Source of the DNA: Didymodactylos carnosus
Taxonomy: Eukaryota; Rotifera; Eurotatoria; Philodinida; Philodinidae
Reading direction: 5' to 3'
DNA length: 64,000 nt
Assembly: GCA_905250885.1 (NCBI GenBank)
Contig: CAJNOQ010000044.1
Coordinates: 1 to 64,000, forward strand
Made by a program: the position numbers and the translations under genes
Notes under the pieces: model-generated
Told to the model about the DNA's origin: nothing
The model's input: the letters and a program-made list of their open reading frames with translations, nothing else
Database searches by the model: none
Shown here: positions 25,665 to 39,200 of the stretch, in pieces
Numbering within the stretch: the stretch's first letter is position 1
Layout: every line of letters begins with the position of its first letter

Positions 25665-25792
25665 TTTTGTTTGTTAGAATAGTACTGTTATTATTCCTTC
25701 ATGCTTTCCGTCGTTTCAGATATAAGTTGCTTGCAAAATAAAAATGGCTTATTTCTGTCATGATGTATAAACATAATGAATTAAAAAGAATC

Positions 25793-25866
25793 CACCCCTG
25801 GTGGGGATCGAACCCACGAACTTCTGGTTAGAAGCCAGACGCGATAGTCCACTTCGCCACAGGGGC
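25793..25866 (-). tRNA. trnR(TCT): tRNA-Arg (anticodon TCT)
   Basis: The 74-base gene folds into a full cloverleaf. The acceptor GCCCCTG pairs with CAGGGGT (with a G-U closing pair), the anticodon stem TCTGG/CCAGA encloses CTTCTAA (anticodon TCT), and the T arm is GTGGG-TTCGATC-CCCAC. The internal B box GGTTCGATCCC is canonical. No intron and no encoded CCA. A T5 run about five bases downstream on the minus strand fits a Pol III terminator. It reads AGA codons, which are common in AT-rich genomes. Confidence 0.95.
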
Positions 25867-26188
25867 TGTGAATGTATGATGATTTATGGCAAGTGAAGAA
25901 AAACGAAGTTTCCTAGTTTGCCAATATTATAAAAGGCCTAAATATTTTTAATGTTGACTTTTAATGTAAAAATTGACAAATTCTTACGTTTCGTTTACTT
26001 TGAAGTTCATTTTTATAAATTACTGAGTCTATAGATGCCACTGTTCACTACTTTATACATATTTAAACATCTTATATATGATATTAAACGAAAAGTTGAT
26101 TATTCCATTGTGTCTTATTTTTTCAGACACTAATCTAAGAAGATTCCTTACAATCTTACCTCTATGTCAAAAAATCCTATTACGTAGG

Positions 26189-26273
26189 GGTACCCTCCCC
26201 CTCCTTTGGGGTGTCCCGTAGAAATGCTGTGAAATAAAAACTAAAAGTCGCTAGGGATTCGTATTTTCAGGAC
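26189..26273 (-). repeat. Right copy of an inverted ~85 bp repeat
   Basis: This is the inverted partner of 23063-23148. The two copies share the motif order TACCC, CCAAA, CGGGA, CACAGCATTTCTA and CCTAGCGACTTTTAG. No target-site duplication could be recognised outside the pair. Confidence 0.8.
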
Positions 26274-27267
26274 TGATTGGAAATGGAGTAACTGATGGAG
26301 TACTTTTTCGTTTTTGTTTCAAGTTTTCAGCAACTGTCGTTCACCAGTTCTTCAGAAAACTCGGTTTTTCATTGTGCCCCATTACGACCCCCCCCCCCTT
26401 AAATTTCATCGGATCGAGTTCAAAATTTTACCTTAGATACTTAAGGTCATTCCGCAGGAGTAATTTTTTGGAATTTTATTTTAGACGTTTCTTTACCGAG
26501 TTATAGGGTTTTTTAATTGAAAAACTTGGTTTTTGAGTTATACATTGCCTGGTCGAGTTATAGAAAAAATACTAAAAACCGTTTCAAAAAACAAAGAAAA
26601 CAGAATACAAAAGAAGATTTTTTGTTCAATCATGTATAGCTCACTTAACGGTTTCGCAGGACTGACATTTTCTTCGTAATAAAACACTATGACAGTTGTT
26701 TCATGTCTAAACGTTCGAAGAAATGTTTCACCGACTTGTAGATGTCAATGACTCGTGCTCTATACAAAAGTTGAGTTAAACAATAACACTATTATGATTC
26801 ATATTATCAGTTACTCATATACTTAATGTAATCAATCACCTCATGTATTTTCGAATATTCAACATTGATACGATTTTCTTTTTGATAATTCAATTGCGTA
26901 CAAAAAATAGAGGAGACAAAAAAAATCAAGTACAAAAATTGAAAAAGATAATCACCAAAGTACATAGATAAAATTTATGCAAGATTTTTTGTTGAAAATA
27001 AAACTAATCACCTTTATATAAAAGAGAATCAAAAATGTGGATGTACTACCATAAATTTAAAAAGAATTACACTATAAACAGAGTGATGAAATGTCAAATG
27101 GAAAAAATAAATAAATAATTTTACTGTTTAATCTATACCGCATTTTTATTTCACAAAAACAAAAGCAAAAATATGTATTTCATACTCATTGCCTAGAAAG
27201 AAATATCGAAGCTAACTCGGATTTTGTGAAAATGAACTAGCGGATAATTTCCTAATTTGCTATTCTA

Positions 27268-30200
27268 TTATACAGATGTTTGACCATTGTGAAGATTTTT
27301 TCTTGGCATAAGAAGGCCTTCATCATCTTGATGATGTTGGTGGTGCATCAGATGTTCTTCTTCCTAAAGAGTAAAGAGAATAAAAGTAAAATTAATGTTC
27401 GTTTTTAAAAGTTTTATATTTTAGTCAATAATATATCCTATGCTGTGTTTAAACATGCGTAGCTGTTAATGATACTGCCACCAGTGAATTGAATTTCTAA
27501 GCAAAGCATATTACATAATATAGTGTTTCTGTTCCTCAAAATCTACTAATCATTAGCTAACCCAAATCGTTTAGATAATACTAAAATAATATGTCAGAGA
27601 AGAATTAAATTTAGTCTCACATTGAAACTATAGAGAGTAAAAGACTTTTTATTAGCATTTATTTCAAACATTGAAGAAATCCTCAGTTAATCCCATTGCG
27701 CGAAGAACAAAACATTAGAATGAGCAATTATAGACTCTACTCTTATAAACGATTTTATTAATAGACCAATAGAATACAAGCTAAATAATTTCATAAACCG
27801 ATCAAACAGATGCTACTTGAAGAATTAATTTATGCAATCGATATGAATCCTATGATACGTAGTGTTCTGTCATTTCAATAGCGTATTCAAGAATCCAAGC
27901 GTCATGACCAAAAAAGATCATAAAATATTTTGACACGTCAAAATGAGAGGCAAAAGAAATTCAAAAGAATATATAATTATGCAAAGAGTATTAATGCATA
28001 CATAAATTATACATGTAATCTAGATGTTAAACTTAAAAGCAGAAAATGTTCACCCCCACAAATACTATTTTTACATTATCATCTTCTGGATGCCCGATAT
28101 TAAATGGAATTTTATCACTGGTAAATGTCACTGGTGGTGTTGAATATGGTGATGATGATTTCTGTTCCATTGCAAACAGCTATAATGAATTACTTTTTTT
28201 TAATACACAAAATCTATTCTACTAGAAGATGATATGTAACTTTCTAGAGTGCGGTTCGATGAGAAAAAAATCTAAATGATTTGAACAATAACCTATGAAT
28301 ACTTTCCAAATTTTTGTAAAGGTCTACTCTGATCTTCAAAATTCTAGTATTCTAACTGTTATTGCCATTTGTAGTTGTAATGATAGGTGGATAGAGTACA
28401 GTATTAGTCTTGAGCGTGAGTAGTTGTTCAAAAACGGTTAGAATCTTAAGTAGCGTTTCTTTGTCCGTAATGATCTACTCAATAACAAACATTGTAGCTG
28501 ATCTACTAGCTCATATGTTTATATTACGAGGATATTACATACAAAATTCGAACCAATCTCCAGAAAGCGAAAAAAAAGCATTATTACTACTGAAAAACAC
28601 ATTTCATTTACAGAATTTTCCTCCTCGGATGCATCTTCTGTAACGACAATAAGCGGTGTTTTGTGTTCATTATTTTGATGAATAGGTAATTTGTTTATTT
28701 GTTCCTAAAAATATGAGATGCGAATGATGCAGCATATATTTTAGATTATTATCACATGCACACTTGATAGTAAACTGATAAGATCTTTTTTCAATCAATA
28801 GCAAGACAAAAAATAAGCTTTAGCTCATTCTTTGGAAGAATTTTTGCACCACTAAATCTGATATATTCATCTCGATATTTCTTTACACGGTCATGCACCA
28901 AACTCTTTCAAATGAAAAAAATATTTTTTAATGTATTGCCAAAAATGATTTTCCATGCAGCCTAGAATCTTATCCATCACCAAGACGTATCATTTTTTTT
29001 TCGATGATTCTCATATGTATATTTTTTTTTTCAAATTAAGTATATCTTTTTTAATAATATGTCACCTCTTGGATACTACGTAAATTTTTCAACGATGTGC
29101 TCCGATAGTCAAGCATCTCTTTCGATGAATATGCATCGATTGGAGGCTGAAAAATCTCCAATAATATGAACACTAAACAGATACAAAGTATAGCGTGAAA
29201 CTCACTGTCATTATTTCTTTTTGATCAAAATCAAAATCGTCATCGCCCTTTGGTATATTATGAACATTTCGTACAGCTGACATTCGTCGAACACGTCCTA
29301 CTTTTGTTCCCGGTAAAACATCATCTAACCAATAGAGTTCTTCTGGAGTAAATATATTATCCATTAATTTACGCACAAAACATGTCGCTAGTACCTTTAA
29401 CGTAGTATTCAATATTTAGATATACTTAATCATCTATAGATAGATATTCTTACCAACACTGGAAATCCAATTGCAATTGTTTTAACACTTTTAACAGCGA
29501 ACATTCCAGCTAAAGCCAAAATTTGAATTGCTGTAAAGAGATGAACACGCATAATCGTCACATGACGTAAATAGGGATAATCTGGCTGATATTTTGATGG
29601 CATAAATATCAATAATATACGATCGAAAATCTAAATCAAATCATGAATATTAATTAGATGTTAAAATTCAATTTACCTTTCTTACTTGCATGCCCCGTAT
29701 AGCTGTAATGCCCATAAACATGAAAACACCGTAGAGTACAGGCATTGGAATGAACTAAAATAATAAATGTCATGAACAAATGACACTGCAATATGAACGA
29801 ACATACGTTCAAAATTTTTGTAAAAAAAACACTTAGACCAGTCAGTATTGCCATCAGTAAGCCACTGACTCGTTGTTCACTATATCGAAAAACAGCAGTT
29901 AGCTTTATAGTGTTATATAATTGTATTTAAACCTACAGTATGCCTTCAAATTTTGGTTTTTCACCTGGTGCCGTATTTTCTGACATTATTTTCAATGCAT
30001 TAACATGAGTAAGAGCAAGAACAGTTGCTGCCACAAACCATGGTAATCCCATTATTGATGAGAATAATATGGACATTGATAATATAAACAAATCCAAATG
30101 ATAACCACTTTTTTTCTGAATAATAATCGTACATTTTATAACATGATTTTATCATCTAGATAAATATTTACTTTTAACTTGAATTCTTTTCGGTTAATAA

Positions 30201-33200
30201 TGACAGCTGTTATTTGTTGATCCATAAAGATTAAAATTGTCGTTATCAATGCTGGTAGTATAGCAGCAGGTATTGTCCATATTGGATTTCTACCTGAATA
30301 AAATGGAATAATCCATCCTCGATCATTTGGTCGAGTTGGCTAAAATAAAGAATAATTTCATGATGATTGTATAATAATTAGAGAAAAACTTGTTCACAAT
30401 TATTTTTCTATTTTAGATAATCGATTTTTTCTTATAAATTGAAATATAATTAGTCAATTGTCTCTTACTTTGAACTCTCGTGGTACGACAAGTTTCGGAG
30501 TTTCTAATCCTAAATAGGCGTCCCATCCTGACATTGCTACAATAGCAATTAATACAGCAAAATCACTAATACTTGTTCGAATCTAGAAGAGAAATAATGA
30601 TCATGAATAATTTCTTTCAATTTATAATTGTCTTACTTTTGTTGGTAAAAATTGTGAATTACGAAATTCTTTGAGCACCATACAAATAAAAACGGTAAAA
30701 ATAAATAATAAACACGAATAAAAGAAAATATCTGAATAATAATGTGGAGTTGAACAACCGGAACCAATTAGTGTACCGTTAATCTTGTTACATAACATTC
30801 GTGTTGTGGCATTTAATATTGTTGAATTTGTGTTAAATAAAAAATCATAATTACTACTGTTAGATATAAGCAATGCTGTTGTATTTGAGGGCACACATGA
30901 ACAAGAATAATCAACGGGAAGATCTGGTCGATAATTAACCGGATATTGTTTCCTAATATTCATTGTTTCTCGAATGGCATCCAAGATAAAGATGAGTGCC
31001 ACCAGTGAGGCAAAACAATCTTCTGTAAAACGTGTTATGTAACGTACAAGAAAACTCAAATTAAATATGACAAATATAACAAGAAATAGAAATACCCAAA
31101 CACCAATCCATAAGCGAAATTCCAAAAAATCAAGATGAAAATCTCTAAACAACAAAATAAAATATACTTAAAACATATATCTTTCAACGCAGAAAGTGCA
31201 CAGTTTTATTATCACTCACAATATGCAACGACTGTGACATTTTGAATAAAATAGAAAATACGCTTTTTTCCAGACTTTTTGGATGGTCTATACCTCTCGA
31301 TACACAGGCTATTAAATATCAAAAGAGTTTTAATTTCACCTACTGAGGATCCTGAGAATACATTTATTTAAAATTGAGGCTAAGAATAAAGGGATATGAG
31401 GTAAAAATGTTGTTTAAATAAAATTAACCAGAAATGAAAATTGAATCCATACACATTATGAAATTTTGAGTTCCCATCTACTGATGAGTGAAAAAAGTTT
31501 GTGTTTTAGACTTAAACTCACGGAGAAAAAAAAAACAATTTTTCGAGCTAACAGCATTTTCCGTACAGTTATGCTCAGTATAACGACGAATCCCAATGAA
31601 TCTCATCTGCTAAATGATTCAAACTTTCACAAAATATTCCTCTATATTTCCTACGTCTAAACTATTAGCACAAACGTTCCTGGACTTTGGTACTCCCTAA
31701 AAGAAAAAGGTATTTTAAAATACGGAAAATGGTATAACCATTTGAACCATATCATAACTGTTTAAACGTTTTTTACTTTTATCAGAAAATCCCATTTGGT
31801 ATTTTTAGAATACAAAAAAGCCGTGATTTAAAAAACCCTGAATTGATTTGGTATTTTAAAATACCTGAAAGGTCTTTTTGTGACATGAAGAAACTTCAAC
31901 CGTTTTTCAGAACAGAATTTAGCCGTATTTTAGAAAACGAAAATTAGTTATTTGATAAGAATAAGAAACTTTTAAACAGTTATGATATGATTCAAATAGT
32001 TATACTCTTTAAACGTTTTTCACGGATGATTATACCTTTTTTTTGCTTTTTCTCAAATGGGTTTTTTGAAATAACGTTTTTTTTAGAGTGTATAGATTTT
32101 CCAAAAACCCTTTGGTTTTCCAGTAAAATCCATTTTTCTCTACTCACGAAGCCGCTATAGAAGAATAATAAGGAGATATCTGAAATTAGCGTATAAAACT
32201 GCATCAAACCATGCATAAAGCAATAAGCTTTGAATGAAAAATATCCCAATGAAACTTTTTCGCTCTTCTGCAATTTCTGAAAGAATTAATCTTTTTCTGA
32301 ATACGTTTTTTTTTCGTTTCTAAGGCTTGAAATGGTTGGAAAATGATAGTGATCAATAAAAAGAGATTTATTCGTAAGACATTTCTGATGTCTGCATTAC
32401 AAGCCACAATTGTTCACTGTGCGTTCCCAGCGAGTCAAAAATAATAATTTTTGATAAAAATATCAATTCTGAGAAGAGTGAATTAAGACATAATCCCAAG
32501 TATCCCCTTTCAAATGTATTAATTTCTATTCCCTATAAAACATATTTTGGTGATTTTTCACGAAGTTTTCTGGAAGCATTGTGGAAATGTACTTATCATA
32601 TGCTTTATAGTTGAAAAAAAGGATACTGAGAAAAAACGTTCATATATACAGTGGTCAACAAAACTGATCATACACCCCTCATATTAACTTATGATTGATA
32701 TTTCTTCGAAACCAAATCACCTGTAAAGTTTAGAGTTTCGCTAAAATGTTTCAACTTTATTGTAGTTTATTTTCTTAAAATAGAAAATGCTCATGTCATA
32801 TAGTCGTTGTGCTAGGTCAGGAAGAGTGAGATGGGTGGCTTTCTCTATTCAACAAAATCGGTCATACAGTTGAATGTTTCCACTTTTCACATAGCAGACT
32901 TTAGTCTTAATTTGACAAAACGAGCGTATTTTGTGCGGTTTTTCTCGCTCTTTTGACTCATATGTACTGCAGAATTTGAAACGAAAGAGCAGAAAAAATG
33001 GAAACAAAATACAAAACAGTCATTTTTTTCTCTTTTTTCGATAGGTTTTTGTAATGTTTGGGATAAAACATTTATATTTCCATGAGGAAACCTTTTCAAG
33101 GCTTAAAAACTTAAGCAGCTTTGCAGTTTTGCGTGGAGAATCGAACGAGCACGATTTGGAAAACAAAAATATCTTTTTCCATGAAAATATAAATATTTTA

Positions 33201-36200
33201 TCCGAAGTATTACAAAAACCTATCGAAAAAAGAGAAAAAAATGACTGTTTTGTATTTCGTTTCCTTTTTCTCTGTTCTTTCGTTTCAAATTCTGCAGTTG
33301 GTATTACGTATGAGTCAAAAGAGCGAGAAAAACCGCACAAAATACGCTCGTTTTGTCAAATTAAGACTAAAGTCTGCTATGTGAAAAATGAAAAAATCCA
33401 ACTGTATGATTAATTTTGTTAATCACTGTACATACGCATATACGGTGCATGTGCACATGAGAATCCATGATCGAAAACCTATAGAAAGCGCGACTAAGTT
33501 TTTACGGCCGAATCAAATCAAGTTCTTTTTAAGAGAAAAAAAGTATTTTGCGTTTTTTTCGAAGTGTTGTTTTCCTTGATGTCACCATCCGGCAGACTTT
33601 TTTCTGTAACGAAACGTTAGAATGGACTTTTTTAAGGCGTACCGCACATATCCATTAGATTCGCCATGACCGATAACCTCTAGAAAAGTATCAACAAATT
33701 ATTTAACGCTCAAATAGTTTTCAAGTAAAATGCATTTCACACAATCAAAACTTATTACTTATTTTGCACTGGTTTGTGCATAGCTGCTTTCTGAGAGTGG
33801 AAATCTGTCGGACAGTACATGCCCCATTTTGACCCTTACACAAATTGAATCTTCAAAGGTAGCTAGAACTTTATCGTAACTATTCCTCACATGACTAACA
33901 TTCCTAGAAAGTTTGGTCTAGATCGTGCTTATAGTTACCGAGCTACGTTTCTGGCTTCGAATGGACGTTAATAATTATAGAGATCTGTCTCTCCTTGAGC
34001 AAATGAGTATGTCATTCATCTCATACTAGAAGAGAGATGGTCTATTATTTCGATCTACTGCGTTCTTTTAACTAAAACTTTACAAAGCCAGTTTTAGCAC
34101 TTTCCAATTAACTAAACTGTAATCAGTTAATCTGGTGCGTAAATCATATTACTGTCGGAACTTCTGATACCTAATTGTCAGCTCAAAGCTATAATTTAGG
34201 GCTTTTCGTGTAAATTCTATAACTTTGCAAAGAAAGATCGTGTAGAGTTGGGAGATATCTCATTTTAATCAGAAATGTGTGGTCTACAATCATGCTTCAT
34301 TAAGAATGGTTTTGGTTATCTTTTAGAGTTTTTGAAAACCTGATTTTCCAAAAAACCGGGCCTTCGTACTGTTAAGGGCAGCCCCCATAATCATATTCGG
34401 AATCAGCATGGTCGATAACCTATAACCCACTAGATTTCGATCAAAAAGCGTTTTATCACCTCGAGAGGTTCCCTCGTAAGTACAACGTTTTAATCGTCCG
34501 CCAATATGCAATTTTCATTTTATAGCCGATATGTTGATATTTTTGTGAAAAAATTTACCTCATCATCAAAAAAGAATTAATCGCAATAAAACATGAATGC
34601 TTCGAACGTATAAAGTTTATCAAATATACTTTTTTTACTTTTATTTCGATCTACATGCCAAATGTACCGAAATAAAGTAACAGAGTACGTAAGGGATGTC
34701 AGTCATTTACAAGCATATCTAAATTTAGAACTAGAAAGAATATAGTTTTACTATCACGAATAAACGGCAACGAGTAATAGTATGAGTCAACGCATGAATA
34801 ATTTAGTTGTTATAAACATTATTAGGAAACAACACGACTGTATTCTTGTGAATTAAAGAGAATCTTAGAGATATATATGTTCTTACTTGCACAAGATTTT
34901 TAAAATTCTTTCTAATATTAACATTGGTCCAGTTGCTGATAAAATATTCAATGGCTGTCCGGAAAACAAAGCATATATTATACCGCAAACAGAACCAGCT
35001 AGAATGCATTCCATAGTAGCCTAAAGGAAAAACACGTTTTTAGTGTAGAAATGAGAAAACAGCAAACGGTTGTTGTTACCATATAATTGTCTGTTGCTGC
35101 ACCTAACATGCCCCCAAACGCCACTACCGAACATAAGCAAACGAGATATAAATATAACGTTGTCGCGAGACACTGTAAACTGGCACAATCTGTAAAATCG
35201 GATATATAATAAGGTATTTTATTACGTAGATCCATTATTAAACCGTGAAATGGTCTTAAAATTAAGAACAACACGAAAGTTTATGAAATATCAATTGCAT
35301 TTGAAAGTTTAATAATTACGTTTTTGATGCTATTAGATTTGGATCTGTATGTGGTGTTAGATCAAGTACTTCAACATGTTCACCTTTCTCTTCTGGCGCT
35401 TGTCTTTGTTGCTAAATTTATCCGAAAATCTACTTTATTGAGAATCACATGAGTCTTTTCTTTCTATTTTTACTTTGCTCATATATTGTTCTGGTGGTTC
35501 AATTCTAATTGATGGATCCCATTCGCTGTCAAGAGTAAATGCAGATTGGACTAACAATTGACTTTGTGATCATAGCATACCTGGGCGGAATTACGTAGGT
35601 GTCGTTCATAAATCTGTCCAACATTTGTAATATTTCCTCAGAATCTTTTGACAAATAGGCAAATTCGCGACAAATCTGTTATGAACTAGATAAAATCAAT
35701 TTTTTTGTTTATTTTACTCCATTGTAATCTCGCTTACGTCGTCGGTAAGTACAGTGGCCATTGCTCTTCCTACTTGAAGTAATTGTCGTTCAGTTTCTTC
35801 GGAACCAATTATTAATACGATAAAACGTGAATGTAATTTAAGCTCTAGCAAACCAGGCAATTCAATGGCATTGTCCAAACGTACAAATGCAATTGTTGTT
35901 TCAGTGACAAAATCAACTGGACAAATTAGAATACTCGCACCTTCTGATCTACGATTTAATTTTCGTTGTAATTTCACATTATATTCCTATAAAACAGTAA
36001 CCATAATGTATAATAAATACAATTATTTGGTTTATACAAAATTTAAGCGTTCATGTTTTAGTACATCATGCAGCTAGATAGCTCAAAAATGAGAGGAAAC
36101 TATATTTTTAATTGAAGTTTACTCAAACTGCCTACTTCACATAAGCATTTTGTTAGTTCTTTGAAAAGTATCCGAAACTTATTAATTATTCGCTATTAGC

Positions 36201-39200
36201 TTATTCAAATACATATGTATAGAACAAATCACATGGTCAGAGCTGCCGACAACAACTTCGCTTAGTCTTCTAAATAAACTACTGTCAGATTTTAACCAAT
36301 TCTAGAAAATAAAAACAAATAAATTTAGAAAAACACTCAGCATGATTGCCAAATAAACGTTGAAAGACTCTTAACAGTGGACCCTTTTAATCAGAGATTG
36401 TCAAATCTTTTGAATAACTATGGTAAATATCTTACTTTGCTGTGATCGGTATGAATCGATTGATCGTCTGATTCCGATACCATGTCGTTTGTACTGGGTT
36501 TTTTACTAAGTAAACGAGGCGCTGACATTGCAAGCATCGATTCTGATAGATCATCTTCTATTGCAATAAAAGTATAAATACGATGTTTCTAACTTATGAT
36601 AATCTACTCTACCTCGTCCTGATAGATTGTTTATAATAAACGAAGCACTTGGTTGAAGGCCAGCTTTGGATAGACTAACTAAACTTGCCGTCTTTGTAAC
36701 AGAACGTTTTTCATGATGATGAAAATGAGGTAAACCTAATATCGATGTTAATTTTTGTGCACTCGTTACATTATTGAAATATTGATTATCTACTAATGCT
36801 TGGGCAACAACCTCTATTAAATAAAATTAGAGATTAGACAATAATTTTATCTCAATTCTTAATACTCGTACGTGCTAAACTTGGAAAATCTGGTACTGTC
36901 AAATTCAATATAATAACACTACGATCAGATGTGAGATATTTTTTCAAGTCTAGAAGAGCTGTTTGCATTAATGTTGCCACATGTGGTTTTGACCATCTTC
37001 CTAATACACTTTCAGCTATTTCTTCAAATCTTACCCATCTAAATGAGAATAAAATTATTGCTATAAGATTAATTTTAAAAATTCAAATTTAATATTACCT
37101 AGCTTTTTCTTTCCAATACGAATATTCTGTTTCTGTTTTTCGTAGTATATCCAGTTGACAAAATAATTGTGGTACATCATCTTCAGCAACCCCTAGTTTG
37201 AATACTTGCCGATTTGGCTAAGAAAAAAAATGAAATAAAAAATCATTGAAAGAAGAAAGGTAGAAATACATAGAGAAAATAAAATTATCCACCAAATAGA
37301 TTAATTTCAAGATCACTTTCTTCCGAAAGATAGAGAATAATATCGATATACCTTGATAATGGCTAATAATGATAGTGTTGATCCCCCCAAATGATTCTTA
37401 TCTAGTGTTTCAGGACGTTCGATATCCAGAAAATCCGGCATATAAATTAGTATATGGAAAAGGCGTTAATGACTTTCTTTAAGCATACTTCAAATTACAT
37501 ATATTCTATTTCAAACATTTGATATTCAAATATATTATTGACAAAAAATTTTATTTTTATTTTTACCACCAATCTGTCGAATCAAACGTGTCATTTTCTT
37601 TCTTTTTTTGTTGTTTTATTTGTTTCTCTTTCTCTCTCTTTCTCTTTTTGATTTTATTTGCTCTAAATAATGATTATTTTTCGCATAAATGTAGTTTCTG
37701 ATACCGAAGAGTATCGTGTGCGTATACATTTTATTGATCAATTAATGAATTTTAAAAAATAGTTTTAATATTAAAAATAAAAATAAAAAGTACTATCTAA
37801 ATGAGTCTCATGCGAACTGATAGAATGAATTTTTATTATTCAATAGCTAAAATCCGATTTTAATACAAAGAGTATGCATATCAAATCAATGCTACTTGTA
37901 TAAACATCTAATAAAATAAACATCGTTACGGTTCAAATAGACAATAATATATAATGTCTCTATCTAATATTCTTTTAGTACAAATTTTGTAAAAATAAAT
38001 CAGACCTTTTCTGAACTACATTAGAATAACCAGTTTTCTTTGTTAAGAATACGATATTCCATTTATATTTGATCATAAAAGTATTACAAAATCAATATAA
38101 CTTTAGTGTAAAGCTTCACAGTACAAATGTGTAAAATTTCAATAATAAACAGCTTCCTGATCAATCATCAGATCTTGTTTAAACAAAACTACATGATTGA
38201 CATGACAAGCTGTCAGAGCAGTTTTTCCTGCAAACAATTATTTCTTTATGGAAGAGGTCGTGTGCATTCAGCACTTAATAAAAAATGATTACTTGTGAAA
38301 GTTAACACGAATTTAGAATATTGTAGAAATAATATTCAGTACACTTAGAGAGAGAGAGAGTAACGTTTGAAAATCTCAGTGCACCACTATGTCCCTCAAA
38401 AACTTTTAATATAATATTTTTGCTTTACACAATACCATGTACGAATTTTTTTGTATGAATTCTCTTGTCTTCAAGAACATAAAGATTATGTAACTGCTTG
38501 TAATGAATTTGAATAAAACGTTGTACAGTTAAGCTAGACATTTTTATAAGATAGACAAAACTTTTAATAGGTCTAGAAAATTGCTTCAGAATTAAAATCG
38601 ATTGCAACTCTTGCCAGAATATATTAAAGCTACGAAAATTTGATTTATCAAAGATACAAGTTAGATCTCTTTAAATGTAGTCTTACGTTTCTGAAGATGT
38701 GAATTTTTGATTGCTTAATTTGATGAAGGTCAAATTTTACTGAGAGTCAACTCTAGAGCTGATAGTTTTTTCCGATTAGAGTGAGCGTTAAGTTGACTTT
38801 CCGAGAACGTCATTTAAAGTATCAACTAGAACAATTCCATGAAAAGAGCTAATTCTTGTTTTTATCAAAGGCAAGACCCAATGAAGTTTTATCAATTTGT
38901 TTGACGCTCAGACCTATTGAGTCTTCTAGTTAAGGTTGAAACAAAATCTCTATAAATTCCGTCAACAACGTTAACCATTGTAGAAAAAGAAGATAACAAA
39001 ACGCACTAATTGATAGGTACATTCATATTTGATTTTTTTCTCAACTTTAATTTTCATTCCCAATCATTAGGGCGTCAGGGTTATTAAAATCATACACGTA
39101 TGCGATCAAGGTGCGTAATGACTATTAAGTTATAGAAGTAAAAGAAAACGGTTTAACACTATATTTTATGCCTTTTAGCATTTTTCAATCAGAAGTTATC

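Larger units (their letters stand above)
22098..27267. other. Intergenic stretch with tRNA and repeats
   Basis: Besides the tRNA-Arg gene this 5.2 kb stretch holds two inverted ~85 bp copies (23063-23148, 26189-26273), a 132 bp palindromic element (25533-25664), a C-rich tract at 26389-26398, and a minus-strand reading-frame remnant around 24538-24790. I see no complete protein gene. Confidence 0.5.
31145..34886. other. Giant SLC4 intron (3.7 kb) filled with repeats
   Basis: This intron lies between exons 34887-35020 and 30637-31144; most other introns of the gene are 50-450 bp. It contains two fold-back elements (~31515-32090 and 32649-33428, listed separately). The rest, about 33430-34560, has the irregular look of old repeats but no ends I can define. 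No coding sequence is seen. Confidence 0.7.

Noticed and set aside
33020-33413. Overlapping 106- and 119-codon frames on both strands
   Set aside because: They lie in the inverted arms of the 32649-33428 element; mirrored frames are expected from a palindrome.
37352-37441. Alternative first exon of SLC4 (ATG at 37441, then [18 protein letters not shown])
   Set aside because: Its donor AAG-GTATAT ends in phase 0, which does not join the preferred acceptor of the next exon (needs phase 2). It would work only with the second acceptor at 37205, so it is not annotated, but transcripts could overturn this.
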